Shown here one piece after another: positions 55,459-63,517 of a stretch of DNA of 64,000 nucleotides. The stretch's first letter is position 1, and each line of letters starts with the position of its first letter. Origin of the DNA: Alkalicoccus chagannorensis DSM 18086 (GTDB lineage Bacteria > Bacillota > Bacilli > Bacillales > Salisediminibacteriaceae); contig NZ_KE386944.1 in assembly GCF_000429725.1 (NCBI RefSeq), positions 286,976 to 350,975 on the forward strand, read 5' to 3'. Below the pieces are notes generated by a model. It ran no database searches, was not told the origin of the DNA, and was given only the letters and a program-made list of their open reading frames with translations. The translations under genes were made by a program, and so were the position numbers.

Positions 55459-57027
55459 ATGGAGGAAGAACACGACAAGACCCCGGCCCGCAAACTCATT
55501 GATTACCGCATTTTTGTCCCATCGATTATGATCGTGCTGGCCATGAGCGTCCCACTCGCGATGTACGAAGAAACCGCGCTCGGGATGCTGGAGCAGACGT
55601 TCGACATCATTGTCGCCGTCTTCAACTGGGGCTACATCTGGTACGCCATCATTCTGGTGGCAGCAGGACTGTACTTATCCTTTTCCAAATACGGAAACGT
55701 TGTGCTCGGCGATCCGATGGAAAAGCCGCGATTTTCGTTATTTGAATATGCCTCGATTCTCATCGCGATGGGGCTCGGGTCGACCATCATGCGGACCGGG
55801 ATGGTCGAGTGGGCGAACGTGGCGGATGATCCGCCGTTCGGCATGGAGGCCGGGTCCAGCGAAGCACTGCTCATGGGCAACGCGTACGGCATGTTCATGT
55901 GGAGCTTCCAGGTTTTCGCCATCTTCGTCATGGCTGCACCGGCGCTCGGCTACATTCTCCACGTGCGCAAGCGGCCCCTCATGCGCATATCCGAAGCCTG
56001 CCGTGTCATCTTCGGCGACCGCTTTACGGACGGGGCTGGGGGAAGGCTGCTGGACATCATCTTTCTCGTCAGCATCCTTTCCGGCGCAGCCGTGACGCTC
56101 GGTCTCGGAACCCCGATCGTCACCTACAACCTCGCGCACCTGCTCGACATCGACGTGACGTTCGGCGTGACGCTGTTTATCACCGTCCTCTGGGTCATCT
56201 TTTTCTCGATCAGTGCATACGTCGGGATCGACCGCGGCATCAAGCGGCTGAGTACGTTCAACATGTACCTTGCCGGCGGTTTTGCCGTATTCATCATGCT
56301 CGTCGGCCCGGGCGTATTTATCATCAACTACTTTACCGATACGCTCAGCACGCTCCTCACGAGCTACGTCGGCATCTCGCTCTACACCGACTCGCTGAAC
56401 GGGGGCGACGCGAGCTACATGATGAGCAACACCGTTTTCTGGTTCGCCTACAGCGCGACGTGGGCGATGCTCCACAGCGTCTTTGCAGCGAAAATTTCGC
56501 AGGGCCGCACGATCCGGGAGATGATTCTCACCTACCTGCTTGCCCCGACCGCCTTGTCCTGGCTTGCCACCGGCGTGCTCGGAGGCCTCGGCGTGCACCG
56601 CCACGTGACCGGAGACTTGGACGTGCTGTCGATGATGGGGGACATGGATCAAATGGCCGTCATACCGGAGATTCTGTCTACACTGCCGTTTGCCGCCATT
56701 GGTATCGTCGTGTTCGCGGTCGTTGCGATGATCTTTTTGATCACGACGCTCGACTCGACCACGTACACGATTGCCGCCTACACGACGACGCAGGACATGA
56801 GTAAACAGGAGCCGTCCCGCATGCTCCGCATCGTCGTTGCCGGCATCATCGCAGCAGTCGCCCTCGTCATGATGCGCGTAGGTGGACTGCCGCCGCTCGA
56901 AGTCGTCTCCGGCTTGATGGGACTGCCGATCATCGTCATCCAGTTTCTTACCATCTACGCTGCGATCAAAATGATGAAAAACGACAAAGCCTGGAAATAC
57001 AACGTCCGCCCGCCGAAAGAAGAGTAA
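55459..57027 (+). CDS. BCCT-family transporter, carnitine-like
   Basis: A 522-residue membrane protein with about twelve segments. The BCCT hallmark around helix 8 is present in weakened form (FWFAYSATWAMLHSVFAAKISQGRTIREMILTYLLAPT). The third-helix region GLGSTIMRTGMVEWANV lacks the usual glycine-rich GMGAGIVFWG and recalls CaiT-type carnitine/butyrobetaine exchangers. Both termini are short, without the long osmosensing C-tail of BetP. Likely substrates are betaine-like compounds for osmoprotection or catabolism. ACAGGAGGA precedes the ATG. Confidence 0.8.
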   Translation: MEEEHDKTPARKLIDYRIFVPSIMIVLAMSVPLAMYEETALGMLEQTFDIIVAVFNWGYIWYAIILVAAGLYLSFSKYGNVVLGDPMEKPRFSLFEYASILIAMGLGSTIMRTGMVEWANVADDPPFGMEAGSSEALLMGNAYGMFMWSFQVFAIFVMAAPALGYILHVRKRPLMRISEACRVIFGDRFTDGAGGRLLDIIFLVSILSGAAVTLGLGTPIVTYNLAHLLDIDVTFGVTLFITVLWVIFFSISAYVGIDRGIKRLSTFNMYLAGGFAVFIMLVGPGVFIINYFTDTLSTLLTSYVGISLYTDSLNGGDASYMMSNTVFWFAYSATWAMLHSVFAAKISQGRTIREMILTYLLAPTALSWLATGVLGGLGVHRHVTGDLDVLSMMGDMDQMAVIPEILSTLPFAAIGIVVFAVVAMIFLITTLDSTTYTIAAYTTTQDMSKQEPSRMLRIVVAGIIAAVALVMMRVGGLPPLEVVSGLMGLPIIVIQFLTIYAAIKMMKNDKAWKYNVRPPKEE

Positions 57028-57099
57028 CATTTTCTCCGCAGCTCCCGGCTTTTTTGATAGAATGCAGGGGAGAGTGCAAACACAAAAGGAGAGATTCTC

Positions 57100-58254
57100 T
57101 TGGCGAAGAAAAAAATCATGACGATTTTCGGCACCAGACCGGAAGCAATCAAAATGTGTCCGCTCGTGCTCGAGCTGGAAAAATACGATGAATTCGAATC
57201 GATCGTGGCGGTAACCGGCCAGCACCGGGAAATGCTCGATCAGGTGCTCGATATTTTCGGCGTCACGCCGGATGAAGACCTCAACATCATGCAGGCACGC
57301 CAGACGCTCACCGATGTCACGACCCGTGCCCTCGAAGGTCTGGACGAAGCGATGAAGCGGCTGCAGCCGGACATGGTGCTCGTGCACGGCGACACCACGA
57401 CGACGTTCGTCGCGAGCCTCGCCGCCTTCTATAACCAGATCGCCGTCGGTCACGTCGAAGCCGGCCTGCGCACCTGGAACAAATACTCCCCGTTTCCCGA
57501 GGAGATGAACCGCCAGCTCACCGGCGTGATCAGCGACCTGCATTTTGCCCCGACGAACCAGGCCGAAGCGAGCCTGCTCGCCGAAGGCAAGAAAGAAGAG
57601 AGCATTTTTGTCACGGGCAACACCGCCATCGACGCGCTCAATACGACCGTCCGGGACGACTACACGAGCGAGGTGCTCGACAAGCTCGGCAGCGACCGCC
57701 TCATTCTCGTGACCGCCCACCGCCGCGAAAACCTCGGCCAGCCGATGCGCAACATGTTCAAAGCGATCAAACGCATCGTCACCGAGCACGACGACGTCCA
57801 GGTGATCTACCCCGTCCACCTGAATCCCGTCGTCCGCGAGCTCGCCGATGAGATCCTGGGCGACGACAGTCGAATTCAGCTGATCGACCCACTCGGGGTG
57901 CAGGATTTTCATAACTTTGCCTCCCGGGCGCACATCATTCTCACCGACTCCGGCGGGGTACAGGAAGAAGCGCCTTCGCTCGGTGTCCCCGTCCTGGTGC
58001 TCCGCGATACGACCGAGCGGCCCGAAGGCATCGAGGCGGGTACACTGAAGCTGGCCGGCACCGAAGAAGAGAACATTTACAACGACGCGAAGCTCTTGTT
58101 GAACGACGACCGCGCCTACGAGGCGATGTCCAAAGCATCCAACCCTTACGGCGACGGCCGCGCTTCCGCCCGGATCATCGAAGCGATCCGCAGCTTCTAC
58201 GGGTTCCGGGAAGATCGCCCGGCCCGCTTCACGATTGACGGACAACCTGAATAG
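57100..58254 (+). CDS. mnaA: UDP-N-acetylglucosamine 2-epimerase
   Basis: Interconverts UDP-GlcNAc and UDP-ManNAc, supplying ManNAc for teichoic acid linkage units. The 384 residues show the family start TIFGTRPEAIKMCPLV, QHREMLDQVLDIF, VHGDTTTTF, HVEAGLRTW and TDSGGVQEEAPSLGVPVLVLRD. I take TTG 57100, six bases after AAAGGAGAG; an internal ATG (57118) lacks such a site. Order upp-mnaA-atp occurs in other Bacillus genomes. Confidence 0.93.
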   Translation: MAKKKIMTIFGTRPEAIKMCPLVLELEKYDEFESIVAVTGQHREMLDQVLDIFGVTPDEDLNIMQARQTLTDVTTRALEGLDEAMKRLQPDMVLVHGDTTTTFVASLAAFYNQIAVGHVEAGLRTWNKYSPFPEEMNRQLTGVISDLHFAPTNQAEASLLAEGKKEESIFVTGNTAIDALNTTVRDDYTSEVLDKLGSDRLILVTAHRRENLGQPMRNMFKAIKRIVTEHDDVQVIYPVHLNPVVRELADEILGDDSRIQLIDPLGVQDFHNFASRAHIILTDSGGVQEEAPSLGVPVLVLRDTTERPEGIEAGTLKLAGTEEENIYNDAKLLLNDDRAYEAMSKASNPYGDGRASARIIEAIRSFYGFREDRPARFTIDGQPE

Positions 58255-58265
58255 CAAATCACCCG

Positions 58266-58294
58266 CGCGCCGGAGCCCAGCTCCGGCGCGTTTT
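58266..58294 (+). terminator. mnaA terminator
   Basis: Perfect 11-bp stem CGCGCCGGAGC / GCTCCGGCGCG with a three-base loop, then four T. Confidence 0.85.
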
Positions 58295-58319
58295 CGATGT
58301 CAAAAACGCTACCTGTCGG

Positions 58320-58583
58320 AGAGGAAGAGCGTTGCCTGCGGGAGGGGGGGGGGGAAGCCGCGTGGCTCGTTCCGGCCGCGAAGCGTCCCGATCGAGAGGT
58401 GCAGGCGTCGCGTTGCGCGGCTGAAGTGGCTCAAAAGAAGCAAGGTGGCTCAAATATTCCGGCAGGCGACCCGCGGGCCGCCGCAGGCCGCCCGCTTCGC
58501 CAGCCGAACCGTCTCAAAAAAATTCAGAAGCGACCCGGTTTTCCCCGTGCGCTCCCCTCAGTCATCCCGGCTGCGCCTGCCGG
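58320..58583. repeat. Intergenic repeat family A, copy 3
   Basis: GTTGCCTGCGGGAGG, a run of nine or more G, CCGCGTGGCTCGTTCC, GTGGCTCAAAAGAAGC, GGCAGGCGACCCGCGGGCC and GAAGCGACCCGGTTTT. The next copy follows 264 bases on. Confidence 0.85.
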
Positions 58584-58810
58584 AGAAGAACAGCGTTGCC
58601 TGCGGGAGGGGTAATGAAGCCGCGTGGCTCGTTCCAGCCGCAAAGCGTCCCGATCGTGAAGGGCAGGCGTCGCGTTGCGCAGCTGAAGTGGCTCAAAAGA
58701 AGCAAGGTGGCTCAAATATTCCGGCAGGCGACCCGCGGGCCGCCGCAGGCCGCCCGCTTCGTCAGCCGGACCGTCTCAAAAAACCTCAGAAGCGACCCGG
58801 TTTCTTCATG
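58584..58810. repeat. Intergenic repeat family A, copy 4 (tandem)
   Basis: Repeats the preceding copy with few differences across about 225 bases, showing a direct duplication with a period of 264. Confidence 0.85.
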
Positions 58811-58841
58811 ACTACCGCAGTGTTTCATAATCAGGCGAAAA

Positions 58842-58874
58842 CAGCCCTCTCGCTTTTATAAAGCGAGAAGGCTG
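58842..58874 (-). terminator. Terminator of the stalk-domain protein gene
   Basis: CAGCC..CTCGCTT / AAGCGAG..GGCTG stem with one mismatch; TTTT follows on the minus strand. Confidence 0.75.
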
Positions 58875-58885
58875 CGGATTTGAGA

Positions 58886-59614
58886 TTATTTTGTGAAAGT
58901 ATGATTTAAATCGATACCCACACCGCTCCATACATAACAATCATAGCTGTTTTCGACGAGGCGGACGTTATTACCATTGCGGATGAGTGTAAAAGAACAC
59001 CCATATTCATCAGGAGCTGTTACAGCTCGGCTGCGGTCGTAGCTCTGAATGAAGGCACGTCGCTCGACGGACCCCACGTGGCGGTACGCTGCATGAGCCT
59101 GAAAGTAAAAAGAATCCTTTGTTTCCTGCGTGATATGGAGGTAGCCACCCAGCCAGGATGCAGCAGGTTCATAGTATCCTGCCCAGAGCGGCGCTTCTGT
59201 CACTAGCAGCTCGGTGCCATCGAGGGATACTGAAGCCTCACGGGTCTGCTGGTTCCATCCAACGGAAGCGCCGAGGCTCTCGCTGACAAAACGAAGAGGA
59301 ACGAATGTTCGTCCATCAATCAGAACAGGCTGCTGGTCAAGCTGAAAACGAGCATTGTTTACGTAGGCAGTAGTCGAGCGTACGTTCAAACCGACGCGGG
59401 TGCTTCCCCGAATGATGCGGATGCTCTGTGTGCTGTGTTCATACTGTACGCTGGCATCAAGGCTCTCCATCACCTCCCGAAGTGGAATTAAAAAACGATT
59501 ATTCTCCATCACAGCGGTATCAAGCTGAAGCTGGCGTGCTTCCGTTCTTTCAGCTGGTATGGAAATGACCAGCAGTAGAACAGACAATAGAAATAGTGCC
59601 GCCTGTCTCATCAT
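58886..59614 (-). CDS. Secreted copper amine oxidase-like stalk-domain protein
   Basis: A 242-residue exported protein. Residues 1-27 are a signal peptide (ALFLLSVLLLVISIPAERTEA). Two repeats of the Cu_amine_oxidN1 stalk motif follow: RFLIPLREVMESLDASVQYE and RTFVPLRFVSESLGASVGWN, after which a C-terminal part of ~110 residues (WAGYYEPAASWLGGYLHITQ, then DEYGCSFTLI and SYDCYVWSG) has two cysteines and no recognised family. The stalk usually serves cell-wall display or protein interaction, not oxidase activity. GGGAGGAAG precedes the ATG. Codon use is less GC-biased than in neighbours. Confidence 0.75.
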   Translation of the reverse strand: MMRQAALFLLSVLLLVISIPAERTEARQLQLDTAVMENNRFLIPLREVMESLDASVQYEHSTQSIRIIRGSTRVGLNVRSTTAYVNNARFQLDQQPVLIDGRTFVPLRFVSESLGASVGWNQQTREASVSLDGTELLVTEAPLWAGYYEPAASWLGGYLHITQETKDSFYFQAHAAYRHVGSVERRAFIQSYDRSRAVTAPDEYGCSFTLIRNGNNVRLVENSYDCYVWSGVGIDLNHTFTK

Positions 59615-59793
59615 GTGTTCTTCCTCCCTTTTCTAATTCTTTTGATGTGGTTCTTTCGTTTAATCTCACTTATCATATAAAACTTTTCCTGGAAAGTACA
59701 TATAGAATTTCTTCGTAATACTTTCTTGGAAACAATAAAATCTCAGATTCCTGCATGACGCCTAAGCGGAACGAGCTGAACAATGACTGAAAT

Positions 59794-59861
59794 TGTCGAA
59801 CGAAATGGATGGGATTTTTTACAATAATTCAAGGAAAGTATGTATAATGATTAGGTATAAT
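59794..59861 (+). promoter_or_regulatory. Promoter region of the HD-domain gene with a Spo0A box
   Basis: TGTCGAA (59794-59800) is an exact Spo0A box. Two TATAAT boxes follow at 59843-59848 and 59856-59861; neither has a good -35. The second lies 34 bases before the gene. Confidence 0.45.
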
Positions 59862-59894
59862 CAATGAATCAGCGAGAAAACGGGGGGAGATTCA

Positions 59895-60881
59895 ATGAAA
59901 AAGCAGCATGTGCATCTAGTGGCCGAGGGGGAAGTGCTGGCCGAAGATATCTATGTACAGCAGCGTCTCATCTTAAAGCGGGAGGCGGTGCTGACGAAGC
60001 AGCTCCTGCGTAAACTCCGGCAGAGCGGGGTGCAGGAGGTAAAGGTGAAAGAGAAAGAAGACAAAACCGGCCGCAGGGACGGCCTGTTTATGGACTTTCT
60101 TCTCCGGGTCGGCGGAGAGCACCGATTCGGAACGGCGCTTCACTCGAAGAATCGGCTGAGTGCGGTAGAGCTGGAGCTTCTTCAGCAGCTGGAGAACGAA
60201 CGGATCCACGCACTGCTGTTTCGATTGAAGAACCACCACGAGCGTGCCTACTACCATGCAATCGATACATTCGTGTTCGGCGCGCTGATGAGCGAAGACA
60301 TGGACCAGAGAGACAAGGAGCCGTTCATGCTCGCCTGTCTGTTTCACGATGCCGGGACACTGCTCCTGCCTGAATCGCATCTGGAGAAAAAGATGCCGTA
60401 CACGGCGGAAGAAAAAGAAACCACGCGGGGCGCCCTCAGCCGTGGCGGCGAACTGCTGGAACAGGAAAGGCTGCCAGGGGAGGCAGCCTCCCTCATCCAT
60501 CGCTATCATCATGATGGGTGCCGGGACGATCCGCTGCTGCAGCGGATCGCCCTAGCCGATCAGTATTCGTCGATGACGATGAACCGGGAAGAACGCGAAG
60601 CCTTCCCGGCAGCAGAAGCTGTCTCGATGGTTTTCGCTCAGACGACCGGCATCACACAGGAGACGATGAAGCAGTTCTGCAGCATGCTCGGCATTTACCC
60701 GGTAAACAGCATCGTGCGTCTTACGGATGACAGGGAGCTCATCGTCCGCGAAGCCTACCACCGTATGCCGACGTCGCCGATTTTGACGGACCTGCTCAAA
60801 GGCGAGGACCTGCACCTGCCGTCAGACTGCTCCTTGAAAGTAGAAGAAGCGCTCTACATCCCAAAACGGGAGCGCAGCTGA
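59895..60881 (+). CDS. HD-GYP-like protein with incomplete GYP motif
   Basis: A 328-residue protein: an N-terminal domain (1-55, VAEGEVLAEDIYVQQRLILKREAVLT, like the small domain preceding many HD-GYP phosphodiesterases), then an HD domain with H121, HD at 151-152 (CLFHDAGTLLLPES) and HHDG at 205-208. The usual HHExxDGxGYP signature is reduced to HHDGCRDD, so c-di-GMP hydrolysis is doubtful, although the main metal ligands look present. It may be a phosphodiesterase of altered specificity or a receptor. GGGGGGAG precedes the ATG. The atp operon follows on the same strand from its own promoter. Confidence 0.7.
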   Translation: MKKQHVHLVAEGEVLAEDIYVQQRLILKREAVLTKQLLRKLRQSGVQEVKVKEKEDKTGRRDGLFMDFLLRVGGEHRFGTALHSKNRLSAVELELLQQLENERIHALLFRLKNHHERAYYHAIDTFVFGALMSEDMDQRDKEPFMLACLFHDAGTLLLPESHLEKKMPYTAEEKETTRGALSRGGELLEQERLPGEAASLIHRYHHDGCRDDPLLQRIALADQYSSMTMNREEREAFPAAEAVSMVFAQTTGITQETMKQFCSMLGIYPVNSIVRLTDDRELIVREAYHRMPTSPILTDLLKGEDLHLPSDCSLKVEEALYIPKRERS

Positions 60882-61257
60882 CGGCCGTGTCGCCGGGGAG
60901 GAAGGCTGGAAAACGGCACTTCCGGATGCGGTAGGAAGAGGACGTAACCTACAGTGGAAATCCCCCCTCGCCACAAAACAGCCTGCCGCTTCGAACGCTT
61001 GTGCGGCAGGAGCTGAACGCATCCGCTTCACAAAAAATTCATATTTAATTTTCTTCCGGATTTAACAGACATTTTTCACATAGTTATGTATAATAGGAAG
61101 CGTGTTCACAGGATGCCGTTCGAGCCTTCTGCAGAATACGTACATATAATCCCTGATGTGCGGAGGTTGTTTCCGCTTTCAGCGTGTTGACATGCCCAAA
61201 GGCGTGTTGTACGATGTTCAAGGGATTCTGGCAGGCTGCAGGTGAGGAGGCATCACC
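60882..61257 (+). other. 376-base gap before the atp operon
   Basis: Contains a hairpin CCTGCCGC (60982-60989) / GCGGCAGG (61003-61010) without T tract, an AT-rich stretch with TGTATAAT (61087-61094), and the atp promoter at 61187-61215. No gene is visible. Confidence 0.6.
61187..61215 (+). promoter_or_regulatory. Sigma-A promoter of the atp operon
   Basis: TTGACA (61187-61192), exactly 17 bases, then TACGAT (61210-61215), 43 bases before atpZ. Perfect -35 box. Confidence 0.8.
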
Positions 61258-61500
61258 ATGGGCAGGGATCCGAATCAGTCAAAGTACCGGCCGGTGATGA
61301 AAGCCTTTGCGCTCATGACCACCATTTCCTCTTATCTAATAGGGGCGGTGTTGTTTGGAGTGTTCGGAGGTATGTGGCTCGATCGATATTTTGACAGCAG
61401 CGGATTGTTTACAGCAGCAGGCGTGCTTCTCGGAGTGGGGATGGCGTTTTACGGCATCTACCGGGCGGTACAGTCTTTCATGGAGGAACAGGATGGATGA
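61258..61500 (+). CDS. atpZ: AtpZ, small membrane protein of the ATP synthase operon
   Basis: An 80-residue protein with two membrane helices (about 18-38 and 48-70) joined by GGMWLDRYFDSSGL, the AtpZ/AtpI-like family pattern. In alkaliphilic Bacillus pseudofirmus atpZ and atpI head the operon and have been linked to magnesium transport (recalled). GTGAGGAGG precedes the ATG. It overlaps atpI by eight bases. Confidence 0.88.
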   Translation: MGRDPNQSKYRPVMKAFALMTTISSYLIGAVLFGVFGGMWLDRYFDSSGLFTAAGVLLGVGMAFYGIYRAVQSFMEEQDG

Positions 61501-61861
61501 GGCCGTACAACTGGCCAGGCGGTATACAGTATACACACTGGTAATCATGTTCATTGTTTTACTGACGGGAGTTTTCCGGCAGGATTCGTTTTTTCTCGGT
61601 ATGGCATTCGGAGCAGGGCTCAGCCTGTTGAATTTAGTCAGTACATACTTTCAGACGAAGCGGATCATCGCGTCGGGGAGAGACCGTAAATACCGATTCT
61701 CGTTCGGCACGGTCGGCCGTATGGTCACCGTGGTCGTGGGACTGCTGCTTGCACAGCAGTATCCAGAGTATTTTGATCTGATTGGATTGGTTATCGGCCT
61801 TGCCGTGACCTATCTTCTATTGATGATCGATCCCCTGTTCCGGCTCAAGCAGCTGCAGTAA
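61493..61861 (+). CDS. atpI: AtpI, ATP synthase accessory membrane protein
   Basis: A 122-residue protein with four membrane helices (MDEAVQLARRYTVYTLVIMF start). AtpI assists c-ring assembly or magnesium supply in other bacteria. I start at ATG 61493, inside the atpZ 3' end and behind GGAGGAACAGG; the longer frame from 61355 would run through atpZ in another frame. Confidence 0.88.
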   Translation: MDEAVQLARRYTVYTLVIMFIVLLTGVFRQDSFFLGMAFGAGLSLLNLVSTYFQTKRIIASGRDRKYRFSFGTVGRMVTVVVGLLLAQQYPEYFDLIGLVIGLAVTYLLLMIDPLFRLKQLQ

Positions 61862-61900
61862 GCCGGTTTGAATGCAGTAGAGAGAGAGGTGAAATCACGA

Positions 61901-62629
61901 TTGGATACGCAATATCTTAAGGTGGATTTGTTTGGTGTCCCTTGGCTGACGTTTAACATTCCAAATGCGATCATGATTACTGTGGCCATGGCTATTGTCT
62001 TTTTCGTGTGCTTTTTTATGTCGCGGAAAATTCAGATGTACCCGTCAGGCGCGCAGAACGCGATGGAGTATCTCGTTCAGTTTATCAAAAACATTATCAG
62101 CAGTACGATGGACTGGGATCGGGGCAAGAACTTCCTGATGCTCGGTATTACCATCATTTTGTACGTTTTTGTCGCAAACATGCTCGGGGTTCCATTTGAG
62201 CTGGCAACAGCAGAAGAGCACTATGTATGGTGGAATTCACCAACATCCAACCCGGTGCTGACCATTTCTCTGGCTGCGTTCGTCATCATCCTGACGCATG
62301 TGTACGGGTTGAAGCTGAAAGGTCCGAAAGAGTACGGGAAGGATTACTTCCGTCCGGCCTTTTTCATGGCTCCCTTTAAAGTAGTCGAGGACTTTGCCAA
62401 CACGCTGACACTCGGTATGCGACTTTATGCCAACGTCTACGCCAAAGAGGTCATCATGATGATGATCGTCGGGCTCGGCGCGGCAACCATTGGTTTCTGG
62501 ACATTCGCGGCGTTTATTCCGCTTGTCGTGTTCCAGGCATTCAGTGTCTTCATCGGTACGCTGCAGGCGTTCATTTTCTGTATGCTGACGATGGTCTACA
62601 TGTCTCACAAAGTGAACGAAGAGCACTAA
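61901..62629 (+). CDS. atpB: F0F1 ATP synthase subunit a
   Basis: Proton-conducting stator subunit, 242 residues from TTG 61901, which is nine bases behind GAGAGAGGTG; a GTG 12 bases upstream is the alternative. The essential arginine is R174 in LTLGMRLYANVY, and the same helix continues AKEV with K182. Neutrophilic Bacillus have glycine at this spot; the equivalent lysine in alkaliphilic B. pseudofirmus (K180) is needed for ATP synthesis at high pH (recalled). TLQAFIFCMLTMVYM closes the protein as usual. Confidence 0.95.
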   Translation: MDTQYLKVDLFGVPWLTFNIPNAIMITVAMAIVFFVCFFMSRKIQMYPSGAQNAMEYLVQFIKNIISSTMDWDRGKNFLMLGITIILYVFVANMLGVPFELATAEEHYVWWNSPTSNPVLTISLAAFVIILTHVYGLKLKGPKEYGKDYFRPAFFMAPFKVVEDFANTLTLGMRLYANVYAKEVIMMMIVGLGAATIGFWTFAAFIPLVVFQAFSVFIGTLQAFIFCMLTMVYMSHKVNEEH

Positions 62630-62711
62630 GTATTTCTTGAATAATGGCCTCATCCGGGGCGTATTCAATATATTTCAATCAAGTTTAAACATTTAGAGGA
62701 GGATTTTCATT

Positions 62712-62933
62712 ATGGGTCTAGTTGCTATTGCAGTAGGTATTGTAGCAGGTCTCGCAGCAATTGCGGGTGCATTCGGGGTTGCGATCGTTGTCGCTAACAC
62801 ACTTCAAGGTATTACTCGTCAGCCGGAGCTTCGTGGTCCGCTCCAGACAGTTATGTTCATCGGTATTCCACTAGTAGAGGCACTGCCAATCTTTGGTATC
62901 GTCATTGCCTTCCTGCTTCTCGGGAACATGTAA
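62712..62933 (+). CDS. atpE: F0F1 ATP synthase subunit c
   Basis: A 73-residue hairpin forming the rotor ring. The ion-binding carboxylate is E56 in the second helix, framed as P53-LV-E56-AL-P59, the PxxExxP motif characteristic of alkaliphile c-subunits. In helix 1 the AxAxAxA motif of alkaliphiles is almost present as A18-x-A20-x-G22-x-A24. No sodium-binding signature is seen, so it is a proton type. The loop RQPEL is normal. GAGGAGGA precedes the ATG. Confidence 0.96.
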   Translation: MGLVAIAVGIVAGLAAIAGAFGVAIVVANTLQGITRQPELRGPLQTVMFIGIPLVEALPIFGIVIAFLLLGNM

Positions 62934-63019
62934 CCGTAATAGCGTGTATAAATGGCGGAGAACCAGCATGACTCTTCGCCATTCCTTTTGTACTATGCAG
63001 AAAAAAGGAGGCGACCCCA

Positions 63020-63517
63020 TTGTTTGATTTGTACGATATTGAATGGGTAAACGCGGCCTACCAGCTCCTGGCCTTTTTCGTTCTGCTTCTACTCCTGAAG
63101 AAATTTGCTTTTGGTCCAATCATGGACATGATGGAAAAGCGTGAGAACCACGTGGCCGAGCAGATCTCTTCTGCTGAGAAAAACCGGGAAGAAGCAGAGA
63201 AGTACTTGGAAGAACAGCGGGAAGCGATCCAGCAGGCACGCGTCGAAGCAAAGGAAATTGTGGAGAATTCAAAAAAGATGAGCGAACAGCAGGCAGCCGA
63301 GATCGTGCAGAACGCACGCGACGAGTCTGCCCGTATGAAAGAAACAGCCAAGCAGGATATCCAGAACGAAAAGGCACAGGCGATCTCTGCGCTTCGTGAG
63401 CAAGTTTCGACCCTTTCTGTGCTGGTGGCATCGAAAGTCATCGAGAAGGAACTGGATGAGCAGGATCAGGAGAAACTCATTGAGGACACGCTGAAAGAAG
63501 TAGGCGAGGATCTATGA
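63020..63517 (+). CDS. atpF: F0F1 ATP synthase subunit b
   Basis: Peripheral stalk subunit of 165 residues: one N-terminal membrane helix (AAYQLLAFFVLLLLLKKFAFG) and a long charged helix. The start is TTG 63020, eight bases behind AAAGGAGG; no ATG is available nearby before the membrane helix. Stop and atpH start overlap (ATGA). Confidence 0.93.
   Translation: MFDLYDIEWVNAAYQLLAFFVLLLLLKKFAFGPIMDMMEKRENHVAEQISSAEKNREEAEKYLEEQREAIQQARVEAKEIVENSKKMSEQQAAEIVQNARDESARMKETAKQDIQNEKAQAISALREQVSTLSVLVASKVIEKELDEQDQEKLIEDTLKEVGEDL

Larger units (their letters stand above)
58255..58885. other. 631-base gap: terminator and tandem family A repeats
   Basis: mnaA terminator at 58266-58294, two family A copies, and the terminator of the leftward gene at 58842-58874. 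The open frames across the repeats recur with them and are not genes. Confidence 0.65.

Noticed and set aside
55738-58257. 839-codon open frame on the minus strand
   Set aside because: Antisense to the BCCT and mnaA genes, His/Asp/Arg-rich shadow composition, no start signal.
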